The notes beneath the pieces were generated by a model. The model was given only the letters and a program-made list of their open reading frames with translations. It was not told the origin of the DNA and did not search any database. The position numbers and the translations under genes were made by a program. Shown here piece by piece: positions 15,982 to 27,145 of a stretch of 64,000 bases of DNA. The DNA comes from an uncultured Lysobacteraceae bacterium (GTDB lineage Bacteria; Pseudomonadota; Gammaproteobacteria; Xanthomonadales; Xanthomonadaceae): contig CALCNV010000140.1 in assembly GCA_937897645.1 (NCBI GenBank), positions 62,001-126,000 of the forward strand, written 5' to 3'. Position 1 is the stretch's first letter. Every line of letters starts with the position of its first letter.

Positions 15982-16466
15982 CGCAAGGACTCCACGAACA
16001 CGCCGGCAATCGCTTCCAGGCCTGCCTGGTCCACGGCATCGAAACGGTCCACGCGCGGGCTGTCCAGGTCGAACACGCCGATCAGCTCTGCACCGCGCAG
16101 CAGCGGCACCACCAGTTCGGAACGCGAGGCCGCATCGCAGGCGATGTGGCCGGGGAAGTCTTCGACGTCGGCGATGCGCTGGGTCTGGCGCGTGCTGGCC
16201 GCCGCGCCGCACACGCCCTTGTCCAGGGCGATGCGTACGCAGGCGGGCTGGCCCTGGAACGGGCCGACGACCAGTTCGGTGCCGTCGAAGAAATAGAAAC
16301 CCACCCAGTTGAGATCCGGCAGCGCGTGGTAGACAAGCGCGGACAGGTTGGCAGCATTGGCAACGCGGTCCGGTTCGCCAAAGACAAGGGCGCGGGCCTG
16401 TTCGGCCAACTGCGCGTATTGCTCCGGCTTGCTGCCAGCGAGGGTCTGGGTGGCGAAGGACATCAT
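15978..16466 (-). CDS. msrC: Free methionine-(R)-sulfoxide reductase (GAF domain)
   Basis: The 162-residue single GAF-domain enzyme reduces free Met-R-sulfoxide in the cytoplasm. The family signature is visible: LNWVGFYFFDGTELVVGPFQ (about residues 53-72), then GVCGAA with the first catalytic cysteine, and HIACDAASRSELVVPL with the resolving or active cysteine region. Length equals E. coli MsrC (165). The frame begins MMSFATQ; either Met is possible. It is translationally coupled to the TfoX-domain gene. Both are cut off from btuB by a REP element. Confidence 0.92.
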   Translation of the reverse strand: MMSFATQTLAGSKPEQYAQLAEQARALVFGEPDRVANAANLSALVYHALPDLNWVGFYFFDGTELVVGPFQGQPACVRIALDKGVCGAAASTRQTQRIADVEDFPGHIACDAASRSELVVPLLRGAELIGVFDLDSPRVDRFDAVDQAGLEAIAGVFVESLR

Positions 16467-16603
16467 GGGATTCTATCCCTAAATGTGAGGGCGTTCAGGG
16501 TCCATGCGGCCAACAGCGGCCGCTTGCCAGTGGCGGCTGCATGCGCCACCGTTGTCCCCCCGAGTCATCCCCACTCGCCGAGCCCGCACGGCTCTTCCAC
16601 GCC

Positions 16604-17269
16604 ATGAACAGTTTCTACGTCACCGGTACCGACACCGGCATAGGCAAGACCGTCGCGTCCACCGCGCTGCTGCATGCGCTGCGCCTGCGCGGGCTGCATG
16701 CGGTGGGCATGAAACCCGTGGCCAGCGGCTGCGTGCAGACACCCGAAGGCTGGCGCAACGACGATGCGCTGGCGCTGCTGGCGGCCAGCGACCCGGCACC
16801 TGCGTACGCCGACCTCAATCCATATGCGTTGCCACAGCCTTTGGCGCCGGAACTCGCGGCGCAGGACGCGGGTGTCGTGCTCGAACTCGACCGTATCGTG
16901 CGCGCCTACCAGCGCCTGCGCGCCACGGCCCACGGCGTGGTGGTGGAAGGGGTGGGCGGCTGGGCGGCGCCGTTGTCGGCCACGCTGGACCAGGTGCATC
17001 TGGTGCGTGCGCTGCAACTGCCGGTGGTGCTGGTGGTGGGCATGCGCCTGGGCTGCATCAACCACGCGCGGCTCACGGCAAAGGCGATCGTGGACGACGG
17101 TTGCCAGTTGGTGGGTTGGATCGCCAACCACGTGGATGCGGACATGGAGCGCCAGGACGAGAATTTCGAAATGCTGCGCCAGCGGCTGCAGGCGCCTTGC
17201 TGGGGCAGGCTTCCTTATTCTGCGGATCAGGATGCCGCACAGATGTCGCGTGCGTTGACGTTGGAGTGA
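16604..17269 (+). CDS. bioD: ATP-dependent dethiobiotin synthetase
   Basis: BioD carboxylates 7,8-diaminopelargonic acid and closes the ureido ring to give dethiobiotin, the penultimate step of biotin synthesis. The 221-residue protein has the P-loop YVTGTDTGIGKTVASTALL (about residues 5-23), the KPVASGC substrate loop and the VEGVGGWAAPL motif. The end of the domain retains WIANHVDADM. The ATG at 16604 directly precedes the P-loop strand. No other bio genes are adjacent; the gene stands alone, divergent from msrC. Confidence 0.95.
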   Translation: MNSFYVTGTDTGIGKTVASTALLHALRLRGLHAVGMKPVASGCVQTPEGWRNDDALALLAASDPAPAYADLNPYALPQPLAPELAAQDAGVVLELDRIVRAYQRLRATAHGVVVEGVGGWAAPLSATLDQVHLVRALQLPVVLVVGMRLGCINHARLTAKAIVDDGCQLVGWIANHVDADMERQDENFEMLRQRLQAPCWGRLPYSADQDAAQMSRALTLE

Positions 17270-17288
17270 GTGTGGTTCGTGGGCGTGC

Positions 17289-17357
17289 GTAGGAGCGACG
17301 TGAGTCGCGAATGTCGTAGTTCACGATGATTGCATTCGCGACTCACGTCGCTCCTAC
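17289..17357. repeat. GTAG-headed REP pair, GAGCGACGTGAGTCGCG core
   Basis: The arms GTAGGAGCGACGTGAGTCGC and its complement (ending CTCCTAC) face each other around a ~25-base loop. The GTAG head is shared with the other families but the core differs. It lies downstream of bioD. Confidence 0.85.
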
Positions 17358-17394
17358 GCACGCTCCCACAAGGTCACCCCACAATCCTGCGGGC

Positions 17395-17427
17395 AATAAA
17401 AAACCCGGCAGCGTGGGGGCTGCCGGG
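17395..17427 (-). terminator. Intrinsic terminator of the phasin gene
   Basis: On the minus strand CCCGGCAGC-CCCCAC-GCTGCCGGG is followed by TTTTTTATT. The 9-bp GC-rich stem plus U-run is a textbook Rho-independent terminator for phaP; on the plus strand it has no U-run. Confidence 0.9.
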
Positions 17428-17483
17428 TCGGCTGCGCGGGGGGAGGGACCCGCGCAATAAAACGACGAGGTATTACGTGCTGC

Positions 17484-17876
17484 TTACTTGCCCTTGGCGG
17501 CCTTGGTCGCCTTGGCCACGGAAGCCTGGGCGGTTTCGCTGGCGGCTTCGAACTGGCTCTTGGCCAGCTGGCCGATGGCTTCGTTGGTCTTCAGGGTCAG
17601 GCCGATCACTTCCTGGTTAGCGGCGGCAACGCGCTCGGCATTGTCCTTGGCGATCTGCAGGCCCTTCGGGAACACGGTCTTGTAGGCTTCGACGTCGCGG
17701 ATTTCAGCCAGCTCGGTGAAGTAGGCGGTGGTGGCGTCGATGTTCTTCTCGAACGCCTTCAGCTGCACGCCGAAGATGGTTTCGGCATTTTCCAGGGCCA
17801 GGCGGTTGGCGCGCGCAGCGGCGGCGGCGAACTGGTGGGTGAAGGTGGTGAACTGCTCATTCAACTGTGCGGACAT
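17484..17876 (-). CDS. phaP: Phasin family protein
   Basis: The 130-residue protein has the Phasin_2 pattern: ANRLALENAETIFGVQLKAF (about residues 22-41), then helices through TYFTELAEIRDVEAY-like sequence (here AYFTELAEIRDVEAYKTV), KGLQIAKDNAERVAAAN and a C-terminal Ala/Lys-rich stretch ending KATKAAKGK. Phasins coat polyhydroxyalkanoate granules. No PHA synthase or depolymerase gene is in the window, so its use for PHA in this organism is unproven. A GGAGA ribosome site precedes the ATG at 17876. It is monocistronic with its own terminator and likely operators upstream. Confidence 0.88.
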   Translation of the reverse strand: MSAQLNEQFTTFTHQFAAAAARANRLALENAETIFGVQLKAFEKNIDATTAYFTELAEIRDVEAYKTVFPKGLQIAKDNAERVAAANQEVIGLTLKTNEAIGQLAKSQFEAASETAQASVAKATKAAKGK

Positions 17877-17905
17877 GGTGTGTCTCCAGATAGGGTTGTA
17901 CTGAT

Positions 17906-17949
17906 TTGTTGCAGTGCAATATACAGACCTCATTGTTGCAGCGCAACAA
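17906..17949. promoter_or_regulatory. Two palindromic operators upstream of the phasin gene
   Basis: A perfect inverted repeat TTGTTGCAGCGCAACAA (17933-17949) and a near copy TTGTTGCAGTGCAATA (17906-17921) lie 30-73 bases before phaP, 27 bp apart. The TGC-N3-GCA core resembles sites of PHA-responsive repressors of the PhaR type. The repressor gene is not in the window. Confidence 0.65.
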
Positions 17950-18031
17950 CAGGCGTATGGAAATCCGACGAACGGTCAGTACCCGTTTGTAATCAAACGC
18001 TTGTATGGATCGGTTTTCACCACATGGCCCA

Positions 18032-18115
18032 GTGGGAGCGGCGTCCCGCCGCGAGCTTTTGCCCTTGATTTATGCAATTCAAACCGAAGAGCTCGCGGCG
18101 GGACGCCGCTCCCAC
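18032..18115. repeat. Paired palindromic repeat, GTGGGAGCGGCGTCCCGCCGCGAGC family
   Basis: Two ~25-bp arms (GTGGGAGCGGCGTCCCGCCG and its complement) enclose a ~34-base AT-richer loop. It lies between the divergent promoter side of phaP and the 3' end of queD. Confidence 0.85.
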
Positions 18116-18128
18116 ATCGGGATTGGGC

Positions 18129-18482
18129 TCAGCCGCGGTAGCGACAGCCCGAGGTGCAGGTTTCGTGGACCACGATTTCGCTCAGGGCCGGCAGGGCGGG
18201 CTTGAGCCGGTCCCAGATCCAGATGGCCAGCCGTTCGCTGGTTGGATTGTCCAGGCCTTCGATGTCGTTGAGGTAGTGGTGGTCCAACTGGTCGTAGATC
18301 GGCTTGAAGGCCGCCTTGATGTCGCCGAAATCCATGATCCAGCCGCTGTCCGCACCCGGCTCTCCTGCCACGCGGATCTCGATGCGGAACGAGTGTCCGT
18401 GCAGGCGCGCGCACTTGTGCCCGGGCGGCACGTTGGGCAGCCGGTGCGCGGCTTCGAGGGTGAAGATCTTGAAGATATCCAT
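18129..18482 (-). CDS. queD: 6-carboxy-5,6,7,8-tetrahydropterin synthase
   Basis: QueD converts dihydroneopterin triphosphate to carboxytetrahydropterin in queuosine (7-deazaguanine) synthesis. The 117-residue protein starts MDIFKIFTLEAAHRLPNVPP, with zinc ligands in AAHRL and the HGHSF pair and the catalytic cysteine in HKCARLHGH. The C-terminal VVHETCTSGCRY carries the substrate-binding glutamate. An in-frame ATG three codons upstream (18491) is an alternative start. No other que genes are nearby. It is bracketed by two different palindromic repeats. Confidence 0.93.
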   Translation of the reverse strand: MDIFKIFTLEAAHRLPNVPPGHKCARLHGHSFRIEIRVAGEPGADSGWIMDFGDIKAAFKPIYDQLDHHYLNDIEGLDNPTSERLAIWIWDRLKPALPALSEIVVHETCTSGCRYRG

Positions 18483-18554
18483 GGGCGGCATTGTAGGTGA
18501 GTGATGGGTTGTCACGGCCTTTGATGAACCCGGACTGAGGCGTGGAGTGCTTTT

Positions 18555-18616
18555 GTGGGAGGGGCTTCAGCCCCGAAGCTCTTGGCTGAAAGCGTCGGGG
18601 CTGAAGCCCCTCCCAC
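18555..18616. repeat. Paired palindromic repeat, GTGGGAGGGGCTTCAGCCCC family (copy 2)
   Basis: Same arms as the element at 5506-5568, with a loop containing CTTGGCTGAAAGC. Conservation of the arms with divergence of the loop suggests that the structure, not the loop, is maintained. Confidence 0.85.
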
Positions 18617-18638
18617 AAGAGCCAGGCTTGCTGAAAGC

Positions 18639-18666
18639 AAAAGGCCGGCCCGAAGGCCGGCCTTTC
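18639..18666 (-). terminator. Intrinsic terminator of the RhlE-type helicase gene
   Basis: On the minus strand AAAGGCCGGCC-TTCG-GGCCGGCCTTTT forms an 11-bp stem closed by a C(UUCG)G tetraloop, ending in a short U-run. It lies 20 bases after the stop codon. Confidence 0.88.
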
Positions 18667-18687
18667 CTGTTCAATCTCAAGGATTGA

Positions 18688-20046
<1,359 letters not shown>

Positions 20047-20440
20047 TCGATGAAGCTCCAGTATTCCGATCGAAACGGACCCGAGCGCCCGCGCAAACGC
20101 ACGGACGGCAGGAGATCAGAAGAGATCGAGGTATTACCCGAAGCGTTCCCGATGAACCGCGCTGCGAGGAATGTAGGCGGCCGGCACCAACGCGGCGTGG
20201 CCGTATCTGCAAGGCGAATGGCGTCGGAGTGGGGGCGGGCGCATCGGTCGTTTTGGCGTGACCTGAGGCGCCGGCGAACCCGAAGGGAAACGGACGGCCG
20301 CTTGCAAACGGGGCGCACTGTAACCGATTCGGCCGGCACGCGGTGGAAAATCGTCTACTACTAATGTGCTTGTTCAGTTAGATAACACGCCCGGCAGCCT
20401 CTGTATCATGGAGATCCCGCTCACAGAGGACTGCCTGCCT
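20047..20440. other. Gene-free control region between rhlE and the FNR-type regulator
   Basis: About 390 bases hold divergent promoters for the helicase and the regulator. I see no FNR-type palindrome, strong hairpin or known riboswitch. The helicase side is long enough for a structured 5' leader, as is common for cold-induced helicases, but no cold-shock motif could be assigned. Confidence 0.5.
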
Positions 20441-21205
20441 GTGAATCTCCGCGTCCTTCGCCATAACGGGTCTACCGTCCCACTCGAGCCTGATACCGCG
20501 CTGCCGGTGCAGGCCCAGCGCGGCTGTGCCGGTTGCCTGGTGCGCCATCTGGCGGTCTGTGCGGCACTGCCGATCGAGCAGGCGCGTGAACTGGAAGGCA
20601 TGGCGGGCGATGTCCGGCTTGGCAGCGGCGAGTTGCTGGTACGGGAAGGCGAAGCGCGGCGCGGCGTGTTCACCGTCACCGCAGGCGCCTTGCGTCGCAT
20701 CCGCCTGCTGTCCGATGGGCGTCGGGTGGTGGCGGGATTCCTGATGCCGGGTGATTTCATAGGCTTCAGTGGCGCGTCCCACTATCGGCATTCCATCGAA
20801 GCCATCACCGACAGCACGCTGTGCGCCTTCGCCATGAAGGACATGCGCCAGTTGTGCGCCGATCATCCGCAACTGGAGCGCGAACTGCTGGAGCGCGCGT
20901 GCGTGGAGCTGGACGACACGCGCGACAAGTTGATGTCGCTGGCGCGGATGACGCCATTGGAGCGGCTGGCGGGTTTCCTGCTGGACATGGCGGCGCGCCG
21001 GCGCCGGCAGGGACTGGGCGATGCACGCGTGGTGCTGCCGATGACGCGTTCGGATATCGCCGATTACCTGGGGCTTACGGTGGAAACCGTGAGCCGCAGC
21101 TTCACCCGCCTGCGCCAGGACGGCGTCATCGCCACCGATGATCCACACCACGTCACCCTGGTCGACCTGGCGCGGCTGCGTGCAATGGCTGAAGCGCGCA
21201 GTTGA
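20441..21205 (+). CDS. fnr: FNR-type oxygen-responsive Crp-family regulator
   Basis: The 254-residue regulator has an N-terminal cysteine cluster C-x2-C-x7-C (CAGCLVRHLAVC, about residues 29-40) and a central Cys in STLCAFAM. These are the four ligands expected for an oxygen-labile [4Fe-4S] cluster; the x7 spacing is that of rhizobial FnrN and Rhodobacter FnrL. The cAMP-like fold and helix-turn-helix (RSDIADYLGLTVETVSRSF) follow, with the E-xx-SR recognition residues of FNR. The GTG at 20441 is chosen because AGAGGA lies 11 bases upstream; the ATG at 20408 or GTG at 20366 are alternatives. It most likely activates the cbb3 operon, whose promoter has an FNR box. Confidence 0.92.
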   Translation: MNLRVLRHNGSTVPLEPDTALPVQAQRGCAGCLVRHLAVCAALPIEQARELEGMAGDVRLGSGELLVREGEARRGVFTVTAGALRRIRLLSDGRRVVAGFLMPGDFIGFSGASHYRHSIEAITDSTLCAFAMKDMRQLCADHPQLERELLERACVELDDTRDKLMSLARMTPLERLAGFLLDMAARRRRQGLGDARVVLPMTRSDIADYLGLTVETVSRSFTRLRQDGVIATDDPHHVTLVDLARLRAMAEARS

Positions 21206-21231
21206 TCGCGCAAACGGCTTTACGCACGGAC

Positions 21232-21297
21232 GTAGAGCCGAGCTTGCTCGGCTGATTTTCGCGTAGATCAAAAGAAGCCGAGCAAGCTCGGCTCTAC
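21232..21297. repeat. GTAG-headed REP pair (copy 3, CCGAGCTTGCTCGG core)
   Basis: The arms GTAGAGCCGAGCTTGCTCGG and its complement end in CTCTAC, with a 22-base loop. It lies between the convergent fnr and TauE/SafE genes. Confidence 0.85.
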
Positions 21298-21397
21298 AGA
21301 GAGCCGGGGCCTCACGAAACGCCGCATTTGAAGCAGGCCGGCGCCACGTCTCCGACGCGTGGCTGCAAGCGCAGCGCAGCAAGCTACGCTCTACGCC

Positions 21398-22120
21398 TCA
21401 ATGCGGTGGTGCGCAGCCCAGTGCGACCAGTGCGGCGTGCAAGGCCGGTACCCGCATCAACCAGGGCGAGAAAATCGTCACCAGTCCCGCGAACAGGATG
21501 AAAACCGCGGCCGTGGTGCGGAAGGTGGGCTTCTGCAGCCAGCGACCCATGCGCGCGCCGGACCACGTCAATGGAATCATCATCGGCAGCGTGCCCAGCC
21601 CGAACGCCGCCATGGTCAGCGCACCGTCGCGTGCGCTGGCCTGCAGCCATGCCGCGGTCAGCAGGGTCATGCTCAGTCCGCAGGGCAACCAGCCCCACAG
21701 CATGCCGAGTGCCATACGTCGCCATGCGCGATCCGCAGGCAGCAGGTGTTTCTGCAGTGGCTGCAGGAAGCGCCAGAAACGCGCGCCGGGACGCGGCATG
21801 AAATTCAGGCGTCCGCGTCGATCCAGCAGGCGGATCGCCACCAGCACCAGCACCATGCCCACGGCCATGCGCAAGCCGATCGCCAACATGTCGAAACGGA
21901 ACACGCGCAGCAGCCCCGCGCCGAAGCCACCGACGATCGCGCCGGCCAATACATAGCCGCCGACACGGCCCAGGTTCACCTGCACCGCCTGTTGCCAGCC
22001 ACCCTGCGGCGACATCGCGGAGAAACCGGTGGCGATGCCGCCGCACATCGCCGCGCAGTGCACGCCGCCCAGCAGGCCGGCCAGCAGCGCCGCCATCAAG
22101 GTCAGCGTATCAACCGGCAT
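21398..22120 (-). CDS. Sulfite exporter TauE/SafE family (CcoS-linked) membrane protein
   Basis: The 240-residue protein has about six helices and starts MPVDTLTLMAALLAGLLGGV followed by HCAAMCGG. The H-C-x2-MCGG and later LPCGLSMTLL motifs define the cysteine-bearing TauE/SafE-like group found next to ccoS and ccoI. These cysteine motifs suggest a role in metal or thiol handling during cbb3 assembly rather than sulfite export, but this is inference. The ATG at 22120 lies inside the end of ccoS (11-bp overlap), so it belongs to the cco accessory operon. Confidence 0.8.
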   Translation of the reverse strand: MPVDTLTLMAALLAGLLGGVHCAAMCGGIATGFSAMSPQGGWQQAVQVNLGRVGGYVLAGAIVGGFGAGLLRVFRFDMLAIGLRMAVGMVLVLVAIRLLDRRGRLNFMPRPGARFWRFLQPLQKHLLPADRAWRRMALGMLWGWLPCGLSMTLLTAAWLQASARDGALTMAAFGLGTLPMMIPLTWSGARMGRWLQKPTFRTTAAVFILFAGLVTIFSPWLMRVPALHAALVALGCAPPH

Positions 22121-22307
22121 CGCTGTCGTCGTTCCGGTGCGTGGTTGTTCCCGCGGTGGGCGTCGCGGGTTTTTCCTCGTGCAGGATATCCAGCGACGGC
22201 GTGTCCAGGTCATCGAACTGGCCACTGCGCACGGCCCACACGAAGGCCCAGATGGCCACGCCCAGCAATAACAGGCTGATCGGAATCAGCAGCAGCAGGA
22301 TGTTCAT
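22110..22307 (-). CDS. ccoS: cbb3-type oxidase assembly protein CcoS
   Basis: The 65-residue protein has one membrane helix (LLLLIPISLLLLGVAIWAFV, about residues 4-23) followed by WAVRSGQFDDLDTPSLDIL, the conserved CcoS segment (W-x-V-x-SGQFDDL-x-TP). CcoS is needed for insertion of heme and copper cofactors into CcoN. It overlaps ccoI by four bases upstream and the TauE/SafE gene downstream. Confidence 0.95.
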   Translation of the reverse strand: MNILLLLIPISLLLLGVAIWAFVWAVRSGQFDDLDTPSLDILHEEKPATPTAGTTTHRNDDSDAG

Positions 22308-24694
22308 GCTGGAAGACTACCGCGTGGCGGTCGCGTCAGTCGCAATGCGTTGACGGTCACGATCAGGGAAGAAAGCGCCATGCCCAAGGCGGCCAGCCAT
22401 GGCGTCACCAGGCCGGCGGCGGCCACCGGCAACGCGACCACGTTGTAGGCCACGGCCCAGCCCAGGTTCTGGCGGATCACGCGCTGGCTGCGTTTCGCCA
22501 GCGAAATGGCGGCGGGAATGCGCATCAGCGTCGCGCCGGTCAGCACCAGGTCGGCCGCGCGTTGTGCCAGCGGCGCGCCTTCGCCCATGGCCAGCGATAC
22601 ATCGGCACCGGCAAGTACGGGCGCGTCGTTCAAGCCATCGCCGACCATGGCCACGATGCGTCCCTGTGATTGCAGGCGTCGCACCAGCTCCAATTTGTCT
22701 TCGGGCGACTGCCGCGCATGCCGTGCGTCGATCGCCAACGCATCACCCAGGTCCTGCACCGCGTCGAGCGCGTCACCGCTGGCAAGGTGCACGCCAAGTC
22801 CCTGTGCGCGCAACGCACGCACGGCGTCGCCTGCGTCGGCGCGCGGCGTTTCGCGCAGGTTGAAACGCGCCATGCCGCGTTGGCCATCGCCCAGCCACAG
22901 GTAACCATCATCCTCGCGACCGGCGGCGAAATCGGCTTGCCCCAGTCGCCACTGTGCGCCGTCCACGCGACCTTGCACGCCGCGCCCGGTGATGGTTTCC
23001 ACCGCGTATGCGACCAGCTCCGGAACGGAATTCGCAACAAACGCCGCGGCAATCGGATGGCCGCTGTCGCGTTCCAGTGCGGCGGCAATCGCCAGGGCAT
23101 CGGCGGTTTCGAATCCGTCGAATGTTTCCACGGCACGCAATCCCGGTCGTGCATCGGTGAGCGTGCCGGTCTTGTCGAACACGATGTCGGTGGCCTTCGC
23201 CAGCGTGTCCAGTGCGTCGGGTCGCGTGGCCAGCACGCCCAGTTTCGCCAGCGCGCCGTGCGCGGCGGCCAGCGCCGCGGGCACCGACAGCGACAGGGCG
23301 CACGGGCAGCTGATGACCAGCAAGGCCAGCGTCACCTCGAAGGCGCGCTCCGGTGCATGGAATTGCCAGAACACGTACACCGCGACCGCGCACAGCAACA
23401 ACCCCAGCACGAAACGCCGGCCTATCCGGTCGGCGATGTGTGCAACCGGTGGCCGATGCGCCTGCGCCTGGTCGACCAAGCGCGCAAGCTGCGACAAGCG
23501 CGTGGCACTGCCGACCTGGGTGACGCGCACGCGTGCCGGGTGCTCGCGGCAGATGGTGCCGGCGTAGGCCACGGCGCCGGGCGGCTTCTCGACCGGCGTG
23601 GATTCACCAGTAAGCAGGGCTTCTTCGAATACGGCCGCTCCATCCAGCAAGATGCCGTCGGCCGGCACGCTTTCGCCGGCGGCGATGCGCACGATGTCGT
23701 CGATGGCCAACGCGGTCAGCGGGACCGATTCGCGCGTTCCATCCGCGCGTTCGCGCGTTGCGAACGCAGGGCGTGCGCGTGCCAGTGCGTCCACCTGGGC
23801 GGTGGCGATGTTGCGCGCCCGCTGTTCCAGCATGCGCGCGGCCAGCAGCAGGAACACGAACATCACCGCGGCGTCGTACCAGACATGCGGGCCGCCGCGG
23901 ATGGTTTCCACCAGGCTTGCGAAATACGCCAGCAGGGTGGAGCCCGCGATCAAGGTATCCATGCCCACGTGGCGGTTGCGCAGTTCGCGCCATGCGCCTA
24001 CCAGGAACGGCCAGCCGGAATAGAACACCACCGGCGTCGACACCAGGAAGGTCAGCCAGCGGAAGAAATCGCGCGTCGGCACCGGCATGGTGTGGTGGGT
24101 GTCCAGGTACAGCGCCTCGGCCAGCATCATGGCCTGGAAGGCGCCGAGCCCGGCCACGCCCAGGCGCAGCAGCCAGCGCTTGCGCTCGGACATGCGCGCC
24201 TGTTCACGCGCCTCGCCGCTGGCCAGGTAAGGCCGGTAGCCCAGCAATGCCAGGCGCTGCAGGATCTGCGACAACGCGGCGCGTTGCGGATCCCATGCAA
24301 TGCGGATGCGGCCAGTGACCGCGTTGGCGCTGCTGTCGATCACGCCGGCTTCACGCGCCAACGTGCGATCGATCAACCACGCGCAGGCCGCGCAGCGCAT
24401 GCCGTCGGTCAGCAGGATGACTTCGCGTCCGCCGTCGATGGCATGGCTGTGTTCGGACAAGAGTTCGTCGCGATCCCAGATGGCCAGGTCCAGCGGTTCG
24501 CTGCACACGCGCAGCGCGCGTGCGCTGCGCAGCAGGTAGTAGTCGCCAAGGTTGGCGTCGCGGATCCATTGCGCCGCCGCCGCGCAGCCCTCGCAGCAGA
24601 ACGCGCGTTCAACACCTTCCCAGGCCAGTCGTGCGGGAGAGTGGGGCAGCGATTCACCGCAGTGGTAGCAGGTTGCCCCGGGGGACGCCTCCAT
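22304..24694 (-). CDS. ccoI: Copper-exporting P1B-type ATPase for cbb3 assembly (CcoI)
   Basis: The 796-residue P-type ATPase pumps copper to the periplasm for the CuB site of cbb3 oxidase. An N-terminal cysteine-rich segment (CYHCGE, then FCCEGCAAA) precedes a heavy-metal-associated domain with DGMRCAACAWLID. Eight helices include the metal-binding CPC motif (ISCPCALSLSVP). The phosphorylation site DKTGTLTDA and hinge VGDGLNDAPVL are intact. The CYHCG plus CCEGC N-terminus is the feature of the FixI/CcoI class as opposed to general CopA. ATG at 24694 is preferred over the GTG one codon earlier. It overlaps ccoS by four bases. Confidence 0.95.
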   Translation of the reverse strand: MEASPGATCYHCGESLPHSPARLAWEGVERAFCCEGCAAAAQWIRDANLGDYYLLRSARALRVCSEPLDLAIWDRDELLSEHSHAIDGGREVILLTDGMRCAACAWLIDRTLAREAGVIDSSANAVTGRIRIAWDPQRAALSQILQRLALLGYRPYLASGEAREQARMSERKRWLLRLGVAGLGAFQAMMLAEALYLDTHHTMPVPTRDFFRWLTFLVSTPVVFYSGWPFLVGAWRELRNRHVGMDTLIAGSTLLAYFASLVETIRGGPHVWYDAAVMFVFLLLAARMLEQRARNIATAQVDALARARPAFATRERADGTRESVPLTALAIDDIVRIAAGESVPADGILLDGAAVFEEALLTGESTPVEKPPGAVAYAGTICREHPARVRVTQVGSATRLSQLARLVDQAQAHRPPVAHIADRIGRRFVLGLLLCAVAVYVFWQFHAPERAFEVTLALLVISCPCALSLSVPAALAAAHGALAKLGVLATRPDALDTLAKATDIVFDKTGTLTDARPGLRAVETFDGFETADALAIAAALERDSGHPIAAAFVANSVPELVAYAVETITGRGVQGRVDGAQWRLGQADFAAGREDDGYLWLGDGQRGMARFNLRETPRADAGDAVRALRAQGLGVHLASGDALDAVQDLGDALAIDARHARQSPEDKLELVRRLQSQGRIVAMVGDGLNDAPVLAGADVSLAMGEGAPLAQRAADLVLTGATLMRIPAAISLAKRSQRVIRQNLGWAVAYNVVALPVAAAGLVTPWLAALGMALSSLIVTVNALRLTRPPRGSLPA

Positions 24695-24702
24695 CACTGT
24701 AT

Positions 24703-25199
24703 TCAGTCGCTGGCGACCGACGGCGCCAGCCGCGCGGCATGCTGCTGCCTGGGCAGGCGACCCTTCAGTCGCCAGCGTGCATCGGCGGGTTGCAGCTGCA
24801 GCTTCCAGTCATGGGCGTCGTCCAGCACAACCTGCAATTGCCAGCCACGCGCGCTGGGCAACAGCTCCAGCACGCGGTCACCCTGTGCCTGCGCCGGGTG
24901 CAGCAGGGTGAGTCGTAAGGGTGCCTTGCGGTCGAACTCGCCGGTCACCGGGATCACTTCCAGCACGCCTTCCTCGATGCGCACGATGGCGCTGAGCTTG
25001 CGGGTCCCGGCCTCGTGGTCCGGGCCCATGTCGGTGGTCTGGATCTGGGCGACCCGTTGCACGTCCTCGGCCAGGCTGTCGGAACTGCCCGAGCGCGACG
25101 CCACGATCACCAGGCCCACGCCGGCGACGACGGATGCCAGCGGCAGGCCGATGACCAGCCATAGCATGGGTTCGCGCCAGAACGATTTTGTTTCAGTCA

Positions 25200-25200
<1 letters not shown>
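24703..25200 (-). CDS. ccoH: FixH/CcoH family protein
   Basis: The 165-residue protein has one N-terminal membrane helix (PMLWLVIGLPLASVVAGVGL, about residues 11-30) and a periplasmic FixH-like beta domain (RLTLLHPAQAQGD ... WQLQVVLDDAHDWKLQL). CcoH stabilises the CcoQ/CcoN assembly intermediate of cbb3 oxidase in other bacteria. The stop of ccoG and the ATG at 25200 overlap by one base (TGATG), and ccoI starts eight bases after its stop. The order G-H-I-S is the standard ccoGHIS cluster. Confidence 0.92.
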
Positions 25201-26750
<1,550 letters not shown>

Positions 26751-26848
26751 GGCGCAAGACTCCCTGCACCAAGGCCTGGGTGCACGAGGCGCGTGGCGCG
26801 GTTTGTTCGACTGCTTCGTAGGGGAGGCATGCGCTTGTGCTGGTTCCG

Positions 26849-27145
26849 TCAATCCGGCGGCAAGGCCCGATTGAAGCGACTGGAGGGGCGCAGCAGGATC
26901 CACGTAAACAGGCTGGAGCTGGCGGTGGCCAGCCAGAACATGAAGAAACCCACGGTGTAGCCGAGTTCGCGGCTGATCTGCAGCTCGGGAAAGGTCATGT
27001 CGCGAAGCGCCAACGGATCCACGAAGGCGAAGAACACCACCGTGGCCACGCCCGCGGCGAAGAAACTCGGCCACAGGATGGCCCCCACGCGCTGCGACAG
27101 CGGACGCGGGGGATGGTCGAAGCGCGGTTCGGTGAAGTCGGTCAC
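26849..27145 (-). CDS. Small two-helix membrane protein of the cco cluster
   Basis: A 98-residue protein starts from a GTG that overlaps the ccoP stop (GTGA), so it is translationally coupled to the oxidase. Two hydrophobic helices are visible: ILWPSFFAAGVATVVFFAFV (about residues 23-42) and LGYTVGFFMFWLATASSSLF (about 61-80). A conserved-looking PLALRDMTFPELQISRELGY loop joins them. I do not recognise a named family. Position between ccoP and ccoG suggests a structural or assembly role in cbb3 oxidase, perhaps like the extra small subunits found in some Pseudomonas cbb3 enzymes. Confidence 0.78.
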   Translation of the reverse strand: MTDFTEPRFDHPPRPLSQRVGAILWPSFFAAGVATVVFFAFVDPLALRDMTFPELQISRELGYTVGFFMFWLATASSSLFTWILLRPSSRFNRALPPD

